A DNA stretch of 64,000 bases from Micromonospora sp. WMMD1102 (GCF_029626265.1 NZ_JARUBN010000001.1:1550001-1614000); one strand, 5' to 3'. Positions 26,911 to 36,560 are shown, counted from the stretch's first letter. Made by a program: numbers and translations. Notes: generated by a model not told the origin, from the sequence alone.

Positions 26911-29388
26911 ATGGCGGGCCGTGCCTCCTCTCAGGCGAACCGGCGCCGGAACGGGTCGACATCCCGCGCCGGCGGTACCCGGGCGGGCAACACCCGGGCA
27001 CGTCAGCCGACCCGGGGCCGGGCCGCCGCCGCACGCCGGCCGACCCGGACCAGTCCGGCGGTCTACGTCGGCCGGGCGATCGGGGCGACCTGGATGGGGC
27101 TGGCGCACAGCGTCGGCTGGGCCATGCGGGCGGCCGGCCGGCAGGCGGCGACCGCCCGCGACCTCGACCCGGAGCACCGCCGGGACGGTGCCGGCCTGCT
27201 CCTGCTCGGCCTGGCGATTCTCAGTGCCGTGGCGGTCTGGTTCTCCTCGGCCGGGCCGCTGGGTGGCCAGCTCGCCGACACCATCCGGCTCTTCTTCGGC
27301 GCGATCTCCATCGTGCTGCCGGTCCTGCTGCTGATCGGCTCGGTCAGGCTGATGCGGGCACCCACCGAGCCGGAGCACCGGGGGCGGGGCCTGGTCGGCT
27401 GGACCGCGCTGATCGTCGGTACGGCAGCCCTGCTGCACATCGGAACCCGTCCGGTGAACAACGCCGAGCGGGACTACGCCGGTGGCCTGATCGGGGCCGG
27501 GGTCGGCGGCCCGCTGGAGAGCGCGGTAAGCGCCTGGGTCGCCGTACCGCTGCTGGTGTTGCTGTTGCTCTTCGGTCTGCTGGTGGTGACCGCGACCCCG
27601 ATCAACAAGGTGCCGGAGCGACTCGGGCTGCTGGCCGGCGCGGTGCTCGGCCGGCCGGAGTCCGACGAGGACGCCGAAGCCGGATCGGCGCGTGGCGCGG
27701 AGGGACGCCGGCCGGCCCGCCGCCGCCCGTCGCCGCTGCCCGGCCCGGCCGACGAGGAGGAGGAGCCCGGCTACGAGGTCGACACTCCGGAGCCCGAGGC
27801 GGTGCCGCCGTCGCGCCGGTCGAAGGGGAAGGTACCGGCGGCCCGGAAGCCGCCGGAACCGCCGGAGCACTCGCCGGCACCGACCCGGGCCGAGCAGTTG
27901 GCGATCACCGGGCTGGCCGGCGACTACACGCTGCCACCGGCCAACCTGCTGCGTCCCGGCGGTGCGCCGAAGACCCGCAGCCGGGCCAACGACGAGGTGA
28001 TCGCTGCGCTGACCGGGGTCTTCGAGCAGTTCGACGTGGACGCGGCGGTGACCGGTTTCACCCGGGGCCCGACCGTCACCCGGTACGAGGTCGAACTCGG
28101 GCACGGCGTGAAGGTCGAGCGGATCACCCAGCTCTCCCGCAACATCGCGTACGCGGTCAAGTCGCCGGACGTCCGGATCCTCAGCCCGATCCCGGGCAAG
28201 AGCGCGGTCGGTGTCGAGATCCCGAACAGCGACCGGGAGGACGTGGCGCTCGGCGACGTGCTCCGGTCCCGGGCGGCGGCGAGTGACCACCACCCGATGC
28301 TGGTGGCGCTCGGCAAGGACATCGAGGGCGGCTTCGTGGTGGCCAACCTGGCCAAGATGCCGCACATCCTCATCGCCGGGGCGACGGGTGCGGGCAAGAG
28401 CTCATGTCTGAACAGTCTGCTTGTGTCAATTCTGACCCGGGCCACTCCGGACGAGGTGCGGCTGCTGCTGATCGACCCGAAGCGGGTCGAGATGACGAAC
28501 TACGAGGGGATTCCGCACCTGGTCACCCCGATCGTGACCAACCCGAAGAAGGCGGCCGACTCGCTGGACTGGGTGGTCCGCGAGATGGACATGCGCTACG
28601 ACGACCTGGCCGCCGCCGGGGTGCGCCACATCGACGACTACAACCGCAAGGTCCGGGCCGGGCAGATCAAGCCGCCGCCGGGCAGTGAGCGGGAGATCCG
28701 GCCGTACCCGTACCTGCTGGTGATCGTGGACGAGCTGGCCGACCTGATGATGGTGGCGCCGCGCGACGTGGAGGACTCGGTCGTCCGGATCACCCAGCTC
28801 GCCCGGGCCGCCGGTATCCACCTGGTGCTGGCCACCCAGCGCCCCTCGGTCGACGTGGTGACCGGTCTGATCAAGGCGAACGTGCCGTCCCGGCTCGCCT
28901 TCGCGACCTCCTCGCTTGCCGACTCCCGGGTCATCCTCGACCAGCCCGGCGCGGAGAAGCTGATCGGCCGGGGCGACGGGCTGTTCCTGCCGATGGGCGC
29001 CTCCAAGCCGGTACGCATCCAGGGCGCCTGGGTGACCGAAAACGAGATCAACGACATCGTCAAGTTCTGCAAGGACCAGCGGGAGCCGGAGTTCCGGCCC
29101 GACGTGCTGACCCCGGCGCAGGACACCAAGAAAAAGGTCGACGAGGAGATCGGCGACGACGTCGACCTGCTGGTGCAGGCGATCGAGCTGGTGGTGACAT
29201 CGCAGTTCGGCTCGACCTCGATGCTGCAACGCAAGCTGCGGGTCGGCTTCGCCAAGGCGGGCCGGCTGATGGACCTGATGGAGACCCGGGGGATCGTCGG
29301 GCCGTCCGAGGGCTCGAAGGCCCGGGACGTGCTGGTCAAGCCAGACGAGCTGGAGGAGGCACTGGCGGCGCTCCGGCCGGAGGACTGA
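26911..29388 (+). CDS. ftsK: DNA translocase FtsK/SpoIIIE
   Basis: The 825-residue protein is the septal hexameric ATPase that pumps chromosomal DNA during division or sporulation. A basic N-terminus is followed by membrane helices (about residues 95-112, 125-147, 163-176 and 210-228), then an acidic Pro-rich linker. The motor has Walker A GATGAGKS near 490-497 and Walker B LLVIVDELADLMM near 600. The C-terminal gamma winged helix (SMLQRKLRVGFAKAGRLMDLME) recognises polarity sequences. The length is close to mycobacterial FtsK, and the position near thyX-dapA-rnj matches that genus. Confidence 0.96.
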   Translation: MAGRASSQANRRRNGSTSRAGGTRAGNTRARQPTRGRAAAARRPTRTSPAVYVGRAIGATWMGLAHSVGWAMRAAGRQAATARDLDPEHRRDGAGLLLLGLAILSAVAVWFSSAGPLGGQLADTIRLFFGAISIVLPVLLLIGSVRLMRAPTEPEHRGRGLVGWTALIVGTAALLHIGTRPVNNAERDYAGGLIGAGVGGPLESAVSAWVAVPLLVLLLLFGLLVVTATPINKVPERLGLLAGAVLGRPESDEDAEAGSARGAEGRRPARRRPSPLPGPADEEEEPGYEVDTPEPEAVPPSRRSKGKVPAARKPPEPPEHSPAPTRAEQLAITGLAGDYTLPPANLLRPGGAPKTRSRANDEVIAALTGVFEQFDVDAAVTGFTRGPTVTRYEVELGHGVKVERITQLSRNIAYAVKSPDVRILSPIPGKSAVGVEIPNSDREDVALGDVLRSRAAASDHHPMLVALGKDIEGGFVVANLAKMPHILIAGATGAGKSSCLNSLLVSILTRATPDEVRLLLIDPKRVEMTNYEGIPHLVTPIVTNPKKAADSLDWVVREMDMRYDDLAAAGVRHIDDYNRKVRAGQIKPPPGSEREIRPYPYLLVIVDELADLMMVAPRDVEDSVVRITQLARAAGIHLVLATQRPSVDVVTGLIKANVPSRLAFATSSLADSRVILDQPGAEKLIGRGDGLFLPMGASKPVRIQGAWVTENEINDIVKFCKDQREPEFRPDVLTPAQDTKKKVDEEIGDDVDLLVQAIELVVTSQFGSTSMLQRKLRVGFAKAGRLMDLMETRGIVGPSEGSKARDVLVKPDELEEALAALRPED

Positions 29389-29518
29389 GCCGGCCGGAGG
29401 AGTGGACAGGTCGGAGAGATCCCGGAATGGCTCCGCACCCGCAGCGGCGTTCACCCTCCGGGACACCTCACCCGGACACCACGGTTGACCTCAATCGTGG
29501 TTCACGTACCAGAATCGG

Positions 29519-30541
29519 ATGATGACCCAGTTCATCACCGACGCCGAGGTTTCGGCCCGGCTGGACGCGGCGACCGCGGTGGAGGCGATCCGGGACGCCC
29601 TGCTGGCGGCGTACCGGGGCCGGTTCGTCACCCCGCCCAGGGCGGCCGTGCCGCTGGCGGGTGGCCGGCTGGTGCTCGCCGCCGGCCAGCTCACCGGCGA
29701 GTGGTACGGCTACGGCTCGTACGACACCTTCGGGCATGGCGAGAGCGAGCAGGTGGTGGCCCTGCACGAGGCCGGTACCGGACGGGTCCGGGCGATCGCG
29801 GTCGGCGCGGAGATCGGGTCCCGGCGTACCGGGGCGTTCGGCGGGGTGGCGGTGCGGGCACTCGCCCGGCCGGACGCGGCCACCCTGGGTGTGATCGGGG
29901 CCGGTGGCCAGGCGTGGGCGCAGGTCTGGGCCGTCGCGGCGGTGCGCCGGCTGCGCGAGGTGACGGTCTTCTGCCGTAGCCCCGCCGGGCGGGAGAAGTT
30001 CGCCGCCCGGGTCCGCTCCGAACTGGGCATCCCGGCCCGGCCGGTGTCCACCGGCCCCGAGGCGGTACGCGACCGCGACATCGTGGTACTCGCCACCAGC
30101 AGCCCTACACCGGTGATCTCGGCCGCCGACCTGAGCCCCGGCTGCCACCTCAACACCGTCGGCCCCAAGCAGGTGGGTCGGGCGGAGTTCGGTCCCGACC
30201 TGCTGGACCGGGCGGATCTGCTGGTCACCGAGTCACTAGAGCAGGCCGGGGCGTACGACCCGCCGATGCTCGGCACCGTCGGGGCGTACGCCGGGCGGTT
30301 GCGGGCGCTGGGCGGGGTGCTGCCCGGCCGGACCACGGCGGACCAGGTGACCGTCTTCTGCTCGGTGGGCCTGGCCGGCGCCGAGGCGTTCCTGCTCGAC
30401 CGGCTGACCAGGCCGAAGCGGGAGCCGACCAGTGCCGCCTCGGTCGGGTCGACGGATGCGGTCCCGGCCGGGTCGACGGGTGCGGCTCCGGGCGAGGCGG
30501 CCGGTGTGGCGGCGCCGGGACGGAACGCCGGCTGCGGGTGA
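29519..30541 (+). CDS. Ornithine cyclodeaminase / mu-crystallin family protein
   Basis: The 340-residue NAD(P)-dependent enzyme begins MMTQFITDAEVSARLD and has the family's GSRRTGAFGGVAVRAL block, the Rossmann motif LGVIGAGGQAWAQ (near residue 130) and HLNTVGPKQVGRAEF. Members act as ornithine or lysine cyclodeaminases, ketimine reductases or alanine dehydrogenases; the substrate is not certain. The C-terminal 35 residues are a low-complexity SVGSTDAVPAGSTGAAPG tail. The gene stands between ftsK and rimO, an insertion relative to the mycobacterial order. An ATG three bases downstream is an equally good start. Confidence 0.85.
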   Translation: MMTQFITDAEVSARLDAATAVEAIRDALLAAYRGRFVTPPRAAVPLAGGRLVLAAGQLTGEWYGYGSYDTFGHGESEQVVALHEAGTGRVRAIAVGAEIGSRRTGAFGGVAVRALARPDAATLGVIGAGGQAWAQVWAVAAVRRLREVTVFCRSPAGREKFAARVRSELGIPARPVSTGPEAVRDRDIVVLATSSPTPVISAADLSPGCHLNTVGPKQVGRAEFGPDLLDRADLLVTESLEQAGAYDPPMLGTVGAYAGRLRALGGVLPGRTTADQVTVFCSVGLAGAEAFLLDRLTRPKREPTSAASVGSTDAVPAGSTGAAPGEAAGVAAPGRNAGCG

Positions 30542-30592
30542 CCCGGGCCGCCGGGCGGGGTGACCGAGCCGCCGGGCGGGGTGACCCGAGCG
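30538..30592. repeat. 21-bp tandem repeat after the cyclodeaminase gene
   Basis: CCGGGCGGGGTGACCGAGCCG at 30551-30571 is repeated with two changes at 30572-30592. A partial copy, GTGACCCGGGCCG at 30538-30550, includes the stop codon of the upstream gene. Confidence 0.75.
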
Positions 30593-30633
30593 CTCCGGGC
30601 GGGCGCCGTGCCGGGGCCCGCCCGCCCTCCCGG

Positions 30634-30639
30634 TAGGCT
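30634..30639 (+). promoter_or_regulatory. -10 box of rimO, leaderless type
   Basis: TAGGCT is followed by six bases and then GTG at 30646. This decides the rimO start over the ATG at 30643, which would sit only three bases from the box. Confidence 0.5.
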
Positions 30640-30645
30640 CGGATG

Positions 30646-32211
30646 GTGTCTGCCGATTCCTCCTCCCGGCGCCGGGTCGCGCTGCTCACTCTCGGCTGTG
30701 CCCGTAACGAGGTCGACTCGGAGGAGCTGGCCGCCCGGCTGGACGCCGACGGCTGGCAGGTGACCACCGACGGCGAGGGCGCCGACGTGGTGCTGGTCAA
30801 CACCTGTGGCTTCGTGGAGAAGGCCAAGCAGGACTCGATCCAGACCCTGCTGGCCGCCGCCGACACCGGAGCCAAGGTCGTGGCGGCCGGCTGCATGGCC
30901 GAGCGGTACGGCCGGGAGCTGGCCGACGGCATGCCCGAGGCCGGCGCCGTGCTCAGCTTCGACGACTATCCCGACATCTCCGCCCGGCTGGACGACGTGC
31001 TGGCCGGCAAGCAGCTCCCCGCGCACACCCCCCGGGACCGGCGCGAGCTGCTGCCGTTGACTCCGGTGGCCCGGCACGGCGGCTCCGTGGTGGTGCCCGG
31101 GCACGGCGACGCGGCCGGCCGTCCGGCCGGCGACGCGGCGGTGCCGGGGCCGGCAGGCGGGCCGGTGTCGGGCGGCGCCGCGAGCCGTCCGGCCGGCGGT
31201 GCGCTGGTGGCCGACGAGCACACCCCGGCGCACCTGCGCCCGGTACTCCGGCACCGGCTCGACTCCGGCCCGGTCGCCTCGTTGAAGCTGGCAAGTGGCT
31301 GCGACCGGCGCTGCGCGTTCTGCGCGATCCCGGCGTTCCGTGGCGCCTTCGTCTCGCGTACCCCGGACGAGCTGCTCGCCGAGGCGGAGTGGCTGGCCCG
31401 CTCCGGCGTACGGGAGCTGGTGCTGGTCAGCGAGAACTCCACCTCGTACGGCAAGGATCTCGGCGACCCCCGGCTGCTGGAGAAACTGCTCCCGCAGCTG
31501 GCCGCGGTCGACGGCATCGTCCGGGTCCGGGCCAGCTACCTCCAGCCGGCGGAGACCCGTCCGGGGCTGGTCGAGGCGATCGCCAGCACACCCGGGGTGG
31601 CGCCCTACTTCGACCTCTCGTTCCAGCACTCCAGCGAGGCGGTACTCCGCCGGATGCGCCGATTCGGCTCGACCGACCGGTTCCTCGACCTGCTCGCCTC
31701 GGTCCGGCGGCTCGCGCCCGACGCCGGAGCCCGGAGCAACGTGATCGTCGGCTTCCCCGGCGAGACCCGGGCGGACGTGGCGGAGCTGGAGCGCTTCCTC
31801 ACCGCCGCCCGGCTGGACGCGATCGGGGTCTTCGACTACAGCGACGAGGACGGCACCGAGGCCGCCACCCTGTCGGGCAAGGTGTCGCCGGCCACGGTCA
31901 AGCGGCGCTACGACCGGCTCTCCGCGCTCGCCGACGAGCTCTGCTCGCAACGTGCCGAGGAGCGGCTCGGCTCCAGCGTCGAGGTGCTCGTCGACTCGGT
32001 GGACGACGGCGTCGTGGAGGGCCGGGCGGCCCACCAGGCGCCGGAGGTGGACGGCTCGACCACCCTGGTCGCGCCGACCGGCGGCGGGGTCGACCTGGCC
32101 GCGCTCTGCCCGGGCGACCTGGTCCGGGCCAGGGTCACCGGCACCGAGGGCGTGGACCTGGTGGCCGTGCCGGAGGAGATGATCTCGGCGGCGCCGCGTG
32201 GGGCGGGGTGA
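30646..32211 (+). CDS. rimO: Ribosomal protein S12 methylthiotransferase RimO
   Basis: RimO is a radical-SAM enzyme with two Fe-S clusters that methylthiolates Asp89 of ribosomal protein S12. The 521-residue protein has the UPF0004 domain ([34 protein letters not shown]), the radical-SAM Cys triad CDRRCAFC near residues 219-226, and a C-terminal TRAM domain. Between the first two domains lies an insertion of about 85 residues rich in Gly/Pro/Ala ([20 protein letters not shown]), longer than in other members I know. The stop overlaps a micro-ORF leading to pgsA. Confidence 0.95.
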   Translation: MSADSSSRRRVALLTLGCARNEVDSEELAARLDADGWQVTTDGEGADVVLVNTCGFVEKAKQDSIQTLLAAADTGAKVVAAGCMAERYGRELADGMPEAGAVLSFDDYPDISARLDDVLAGKQLPAHTPRDRRELLPLTPVARHGGSVVVPGHGDAAGRPAGDAAVPGPAGGPVSGGAASRPAGGALVADEHTPAHLRPVLRHRLDSGPVASLKLASGCDRRCAFCAIPAFRGAFVSRTPDELLAEAEWLARSGVRELVLVSENSTSYGKDLGDPRLLEKLLPQLAAVDGIVRVRASYLQPAETRPGLVEAIASTPGVAPYFDLSFQHSSEAVLRRMRRFGSTDRFLDLLASVRRLAPDAGARSNVIVGFPGETRADVAELERFLTAARLDAIGVFDYSDEDGTEAATLSGKVSPATVKRRYDRLSALADELCSQRAEERLGSSVEVLVDSVDDGVVEGRAAHQAPEVDGSTTLVAPTGGGVDLAALCPGDLVRARVTGTEGVDLVAVPEEMISAAPRGAG

Positions 32212-32282
32212 CCCCGGTGGCAGCGACGGTCCCGCCGGGGATGACCCGCCGGGGCGCCGCCGGCGGCGGGAAGCCGTCGTGA
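32208..32282 (+). CDS. Bridging micro-ORF, 24 residues (rimO-pgsA)
   Basis: It begins at GTG within the rimO stop (GTGA, 32208-32211) and ends at TGA within the proposed pgsA start (GTGA, 32279-32282). It would encode [20 protein letters not shown] and four more residues. An internal ATG at 32241 could also initiate. Together with the loci at 12017, 21179 and 49062 it suggests a shared coupling device. Confidence 0.33.
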   Translation: MTPVAATVPPGMTRRGAAGGGKPS

Positions 32283-33055
32283 CCGGGGCGGCGGATCCGG
32301 TACCCGGCGCGGCGGCCTCGGCGGTGCCGGGCGCGGCGGTACCCGGCGTGGCGGTACCAGGCGTGGCGGCGTCGGCGGTACCGGCTGGCCGGGCTGCCGC
32401 GGACGTCGATCCGGCGACCGGCGATCCGATGGCGCTCCATCCGGTGCGGACCGACCCGATGGCCGATCCGGTGACCGATCCGGTGGCGACCGGGCGGGTG
32501 GGTCCGGTTCCGCTGGTCAACGCGGCCAACGGGCTCACCGCGCTCCGACTGGCGTTGGTGCCCGTCTTCGTCGGTCTGGTGGTCGCCTCCGGGATGGTGC
32601 ACCCCGGCTGGCGGGTGGCCGCCTGTCTGACCTTCGTCGTCGCCTCGGTGACGGATCTGGTGGACGGGTGGATCGCCCGGCGCTGGGCGCTGGTCACCTC
32701 GTTCGGAAAAGTGGCCGACCCGATCGCCGACAAGGCCCTGACCGGCACCGCTCTGGTTCTATTGTCCTGGTATGACCGGATCCCCTGGTGGATCACCGTG
32801 CTCATCCTGGTACGCGAGTTCGGCATCACGCTGATGCGCTTCTGGGTGATCCGGTACGGCGTCATCGCGGCCAGCCGGGGCGGCAAGGCCAAGACCGCCG
32901 TCCAGATCCTGGCCATCGTCTGGTACCTCTGGCCGGTTCCGGAGAGCGTCGCCTGGGTAGGACCGTGGATCCTCGGCGTCGCCGTGGTGGTGACCGTGGT
33001 GACCGGGCTCGACTACGTGGTCCGGGCGCTGCGGCTGCGTCGCCCGGCCCGCTGA
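32279..33055 (+). CDS. pgsA: CDP-diacylglycerol-glycerol-3-phosphate phosphatidyltransferase (PgsA)
   Basis: This integral membrane enzyme makes phosphatidylglycerol phosphate from CDP-diacylglycerol. The CDP-alcohol phosphotransferase signature is perfect: D-LV-DG-WI-AR, then G near +8, D and D (DLVDGWIARRWALVTSFGKV plus ADPIAD; residues about 126-152). About five membrane helices follow. The N-terminal ~75 residues are an Ala/Pro/Val repeat (VPGAAVPGVAVPGVAASAVP) not typical of the family. The GTG at 32279 overlaps the micro-ORF stop, but an ATG at 32429, closer to the conserved start, is an alternative. It sits beside cinA and clgR as in mycobacteria (pgsA3). Confidence 0.9.
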   Translation: MTGAADPVPGAAASAVPGAAVPGVAVPGVAASAVPAGRAAADVDPATGDPMALHPVRTDPMADPVTDPVATGRVGPVPLVNAANGLTALRLALVPVFVGLVVASGMVHPGWRVAACLTFVVASVTDLVDGWIARRWALVTSFGKVADPIADKALTGTALVLLSWYDRIPWWITVLILVREFGITLMRFWVIRYGVIAASRGGKAKTAVQILAIVWYLWPVPESVAWVGPWILGVAVVVTVVTGLDYVVRALRLRRPAR

Positions 33056-33129
33056 CCGGCCGCCGCAGGACGGGGCACGCACAGCAGTACCGGCCGCACG
33101 GCCCGGCCGAGAACCGACAGGAGGACCGG

Positions 33130-33657
33130 ATGGCGGAGGATCCCGCACGGGCAGCCGACAACGCGGCGGCGGCGGTGGTGCACGCGCTCGCCGACCGGGG
33201 TGCCACGCTCGCGGTGGTGGAGTCGCTCACCGGCGGCCTGCTCTCCGCCACCATCGTCGACATCGCCGGGGTCAGCAGCGTGTTCCGGGGCGGCCTGGTG
33301 GCGTACGCGACCGAGTTGAAGTCGTCGCTGGTGGGCGTACCGGCCGAGCTGCTCGACCAGCGCGGCGCGGTCGACCCGGACGTGGCGGTGGCGCTGGCCG
33401 AGGGCGGCCGGCAGCGCTGTGCCGCGGACTGGTGCCTCGCCACCACCGGCGTCGCCGGTCCCGAACCACAGGACGGCAAACCGGTCGGGCTCGTCTTCGT
33501 GGCGGCGGCCGGACCCACCGGCACCGAGGTACGCCGGCTCGACATCAGCGGCAACCGGCTGCGGATCCGGATCGAGGCGGTGAGTGGTGCCCTGCACCTG
33601 CTCAGCGAGCGGCTGCACGCCGGGGTCGACGGGAGCCCGGTCGGCGGCGCCCGCTGA
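33130..33657 (+). CDS. CinA C-terminal domain protein (nicotinamide-nucleotide amidohydrolase)
   Basis: The 175-residue protein corresponds to the stand-alone CinA C-terminal domain (PncC), which deamidates nicotinamide mononucleotide in pyridine nucleotide recycling. Signature segments are AVVESLTGGLLSATIVDIAGVS with the catalytic-type Ser, FRGGLVAYATELKSSLVGV and CLATTGVAGPEPQDGKPVGL. The N-terminal molybdopterin-like domain of full CinA is absent, which is normal for this locus. AGGAGGACC upstream fixes the ATG at 33130. Confidence 0.92.
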   Translation: MAEDPARAADNAAAAVVHALADRGATLAVVESLTGGLLSATIVDIAGVSSVFRGGLVAYATELKSSLVGVPAELLDQRGAVDPDVAVALAEGGRQRCAADWCLATTGVAGPEPQDGKPVGLVFVAAAGPTGTEVRRLDISGNRLRIRIEAVSGALHLLSERLHAGVDGSPVGGAR

Positions 33658-33867
33658 CCAACTGGCGGGGCGGGATGTCGTCGGCGGCCGTAGCGGGTAC
33701 GGTTGCGGGAAGGCTCGGGCAGTCGACGTCGCGGTACCCCCCGCATCGCGGCCGGATCGACGCGCCGCACCCGCGGCGAGGTCGGTGTCGCCGCAGCACG
33801 GCGGGGTCGGCGTGACGACGCCGGTCCGACGTCCGGGAGAGTCTGAGCCCGCGACACGGGAGGTGCG

Positions 33868-34590
33868 ATGGTCCTGCTACGCCGGGTGATCGGTGACGCG
33901 TTACGGGCGCGTCGGCAGGGGCAGCACCGGACCCTGCGCGAGGTCTCCTCCGCCGCGAACGTCAGCCTGGGCTACCTCTCCGAGATCGAGCGCGGTCAGA
34001 AGGAGGCATCGAGCGAGCTGCTCGCCGCCATCTGCGACGCGCTGGGAGCCCGGCTCTCCGAGCTGCTCCGGGACGTCAGCGACACGGTCGAAGTGGCCGA
34101 AGGGGTGCCCGGAGTGCTGATACCGGTCCAGGAGAGCCCGGCCCCGGGGCGGGCCGGAGCGAAGCGTCCGGAGTCGGGTGGACCGGCCGAGGAGGCCGGG
34201 CGGGCCGCTCCGACCTACCCGGCACCGGCCCGGCAGTCCGGTGCGGCCGAGCCGACCCGCGAGACGGCGGCCGAGCCGGTACGCCAGTCCGGGACCGCCG
34301 AGCCGGCCCGGCAGGCCGCAGCGGCCGAGCCGGCGCGTACCGAGCCCGCCGCCCAGTCGGCGCTGGTCGAGGCGTCCCTGGTCGGGCCGGCGCTGGCCGA
34401 CCGGACCGTGCGTACGCTCGCCGACGGCGGCGTGCACCCGCTGGCCGCCGAGCCGGTACGGCAGATCGCGACCGACGGCACCGTTTCGGTGACGGTACGG
34501 CAGGAATCGCCGCTCAAGACGACCCTGCGGACCACCCGGCGGATCCGCCCCACCGCCAGTCCCGAGCGCGACGTCGTCTGCGTCGGCTGA
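33868..34590 (+). CDS. clgR: ClgR-like XRE transcriptional regulator
   Basis: ClgR activates clp protease genes and, in mycobacteria, the adjacent pspA operon under envelope stress. The 240-residue protein has an N-terminal [36 protein letters not shown] (two segments, residues about 22-51). After it comes a long Pro/Ala/Glu linker with AAEP-type repeats, then a conserved-looking end, [27 protein letters not shown]. The linker makes it longer than mycobacterial ClgR (about 110 residues). GGGAGG precedes the ATG at 33868. The linkage clgR-pspA-pspM supports the call. The 210-base gap before it holds no gene. Confidence 0.9.
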   Translation: MVLLRRVIGDALRARRQGQHRTLREVSSAANVSLGYLSEIERGQKEASSELLAAICDALGARLSELLRDVSDTVEVAEGVPGVLIPVQESPAPGRAGAKRPESGGPAEEAGRAAPTYPAPARQSGAAEPTRETAAEPVRQSGTAEPARQAAAAEPARTEPAAQSALVEASLVGPALADRTVRTLADGGVHPLAAEPVRQIATDGTVSVTVRQESPLKTTLRTTRRIRPTASPERDVVCVG

Positions 34591-34686
34591 CCGGCCGCGA
34601 TGCCGGCTGATCCGTCCGTCAGGGGCCCGGCGGCGGTGAAGTGTGGCTCGCCGAGGGCCTACCGCGTTACGGTGGGCCCCAGCGGC

Positions 34687-34701
34687 ATATCCGGTGGATA
34701 T
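34687..34701. promoter_or_regulatory. Inverted repeat upstream of pspA
   Basis: ATATCC-GGT-GGATAT is a perfect inverted repeat about 120 bases before the pspA ATG, in the 233-base clgR-pspA gap. It is the most AT-rich stretch nearby. It could be an operator for the stress response; nothing links it to a named factor. Confidence 0.35.
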
Positions 34702-34823
34702 CCCCCTGAGGTCGTAGGCCGGGGTGGCGCGATCCTGGGACGATGGAGATCCTGTCGTGCGGGCGCTTTCCGCCGCCGGCCGACATGGCCACCGGACTGA
34801 TGACACTGAGGGGATACCGGGAG

Positions 34824-35690
34824 ATGGCGAACCCGTTCGTCAAGGGCTGGCGCTACATGATGGCGCTGTTCGGCGCCAAGATCGACGAATACGCCGATCC
34901 CAAGGTGCAGATCCAGCAGGCTGTCGAGGAGGCGCAGCGCCAGCACCAGGCGCTCGTCCAGCAGGCTGCGGCGGTCATCGGCAACCAGCGTCAGCTCGAG
35001 ATGCGGCTGTCCCGCCAGATGTCCGAGGTCGAGCGGCTACAGGGCATGGCCCGGCAGGCCCTGGTGCTCGCCGACCGGGCCCGGGCCGCCGGTGACGAGA
35101 CCGAGGCCACCAAGTACGAGCAGAGTGCGCAGACCGTCGCCACCCAGCTCGTCGCCGCCGAGCAGTCGACCGAGGATCTCAAGACCCTGCACGACCAGGC
35201 GATCGGTGCCGCCGCACAGGCTCGCCGGGCGGTCGAGAACAACTCGATGATCCTCCAGCAGAAGCTGGCCGAGCGGGCGAAGCTGCTCAGCCAGCTCGAA
35301 CAGGCCAAGATGCAGGAGAGTGTGGCCAAGTCGCTGGAGTCGATGTCCGCGCTGGCCGCACCCGGCAACACCCCGTCGCTCGACGAGGTGCGGGACCGGA
35401 TCGAGCAGCGCTACGCCAACGCGATGGGCCGGGCCGAGCTGGCCGGCAACTCGGTCGAGGGGCGGATGCTGGAGATCCAGAAGTCCACCCTCGACCTGGC
35501 CGGCGCGTCCCGGCTGGAGCAGATCCGCTCCAGCATGGCCGGCGAGAAGCTTGCCGGCGGGACCGCCAACCCGGCGGTCGAGCCGGCACCGGCGGCGGAT
35601 CCGGCCGGGGTTGCCCGGCTGGACGAGATCCGGGCCAGCCTGGGCCGGGACAAGCAGACCGGCGGCGGCAGCAGCAGCGCCGCAGGCTGA
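34824..35690 (+). CDS. pspA: PspA/IM30 family envelope-stress protein (35-kDa antigen homologue)
   Basis: The 288-residue coiled-coil protein closely follows the mycobacterial 35-kDa antigen: [60 protein letters not shown] and [20 protein letters not shown]. PspA coats damaged membranes as an ESCRT-III-like scaffold. Long helices run from residue ~25 to ~215, followed by a flexible Gly/Ala tail. The start at 34824 is set by the conserved MANPFVK; in-frame ATGs at 34743 and 34800 would add non-conserved residues. The partners clgR and pspM flank it. Confidence 0.96.
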   Translation: MANPFVKGWRYMMALFGAKIDEYADPKVQIQQAVEEAQRQHQALVQQAAAVIGNQRQLEMRLSRQMSEVERLQGMARQALVLADRARAAGDETEATKYEQSAQTVATQLVAAEQSTEDLKTLHDQAIGAAAQARRAVENNSMILQQKLAERAKLLSQLEQAKMQESVAKSLESMSALAAPGNTPSLDEVRDRIEQRYANAMGRAELAGNSVEGRMLEIQKSTLDLAGASRLEQIRSSMAGEKLAGGTANPAVEPAPAADPAGVARLDEIRASLGRDKQTGGGSSSAAG

Positions 35691-35780
35691 CCGGCAGGAC
35701 CCGGCGGCCCGGACGGAGCGGCCGGTGAACCACAGCGGAGCCGCCGGCCGGGCCGGCGGTCGTCGGGGAGTGGGGTCGAG

Positions 35781-36560
35781 ATGGCGGATCTGCGTACCCG
35801 CCACCTGCGCCGGCTGCGTAGCCTGCGCCGGTCGGTGCGGCGGTGGAGCGTGCTCGCGGGCGGTCTTGGCGGTGCGGCGGCGGTCCTCACCCCCTACCAG
35901 GGGCTGGGGCTGCCGGACGCGGCCTGGGTGGCGGCGGCCGGTGGTTCGGTCATGCTGGCGGTCTGGCGCTGGGCCGATCTCCGCGAGCTGGCCGCCCAGC
36001 CGGTGCCGCCGCCTCCCGAGCCGATCACCCCGGAACAGGTCGGTGCCCGGCTGGTCGCCGCGGTCGAGCGACTGCCCGCCGGGCGTCAGGCTCTCGCCGA
36101 GGTACGCCGGCAGCGTGCCCGGGTCGCCCTGCGCGGCTCGGCCGCGGCCGAGCCGTGGGCCCGGCTGGACCGGGCCGCGGTCACGATGGCCGGGCTCGCC
36201 GGGCGGCTCACCGGTCCGGCCGGCCCCGCCCTGCTGGAGGCGACGGTGGCGGAGCAGTCCCTCCGGGACCTCGCCGAGCGGGTGGCCAGTGTGGACCGGG
36301 CGGTGCGGGTGGCGCCCGCCGACACCCGCGCCGAACTGGAGGCCGCGCACCGGCACCTGACCGCGCAGCTCGAGAGCGGTGTGTCGGCGTACGAGCGGCT
36401 GGTGGCGGCGGCGGCCGGTTTCGTGGCCGAGGAGGGCCGCGAGTACGACGACCACTCCTCGGTGACCCGGCTCACCGAGGCGACCGACCTGCTCCGGGGC
36501 GTGGCCGGCGGGTTGGCGGAGCTGCGCTCCCGGACCGGCCCGACCCAGGCGATGTCCTGA
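35781..36560 (+). CDS. pspM: Phage-shock envelope-stress protein PspM
   Basis: The 259-residue protein matches the Rv2743c/PspM type. It begins MADLRTRHLRRLRSLRRSVRRW, has two adjacent hydrophobic segments (LAGGLGGAAAVLTPYQGLGL and AAWVAAAGGSVMLAVWRW), then a Pro-rich turn (VPPPPEPITPEQ) and a long helical, probably coiled-coil cytoplasmic part. In mycobacteria PspM is the membrane partner in the ClgR-PspA-PspM-PspN response. GGGGAGTGGGG upstream supports the start. It is convergent with the multicopper oxidase-like gene, with 46 bases between the stops. Confidence 0.88.
   Translation: MADLRTRHLRRLRSLRRSVRRWSVLAGGLGGAAAVLTPYQGLGLPDAAWVAAAGGSVMLAVWRWADLRELAAQPVPPPPEPITPEQVGARLVAAVERLPAGRQALAEVRRQRARVALRGSAAAEPWARLDRAAVTMAGLAGRLTGPAGPALLEATVAEQSLRDLAERVASVDRAVRVAPADTRAELEAAHRHLTAQLESGVSAYERLVAAAAGFVAEEGREYDDHSSVTRLTEATDLLRGVAGGLAELRSRTGPTQAMS

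Noticed and set aside
33658..33867. Possible small gene in the cinA-clgR gap (ATG at 33675)
   Set aside because: The 46-residue frame is Arg/Pro-rich, lacks a ribosome site and matches nothing; the stretch is better seen as the clgR upstream region.
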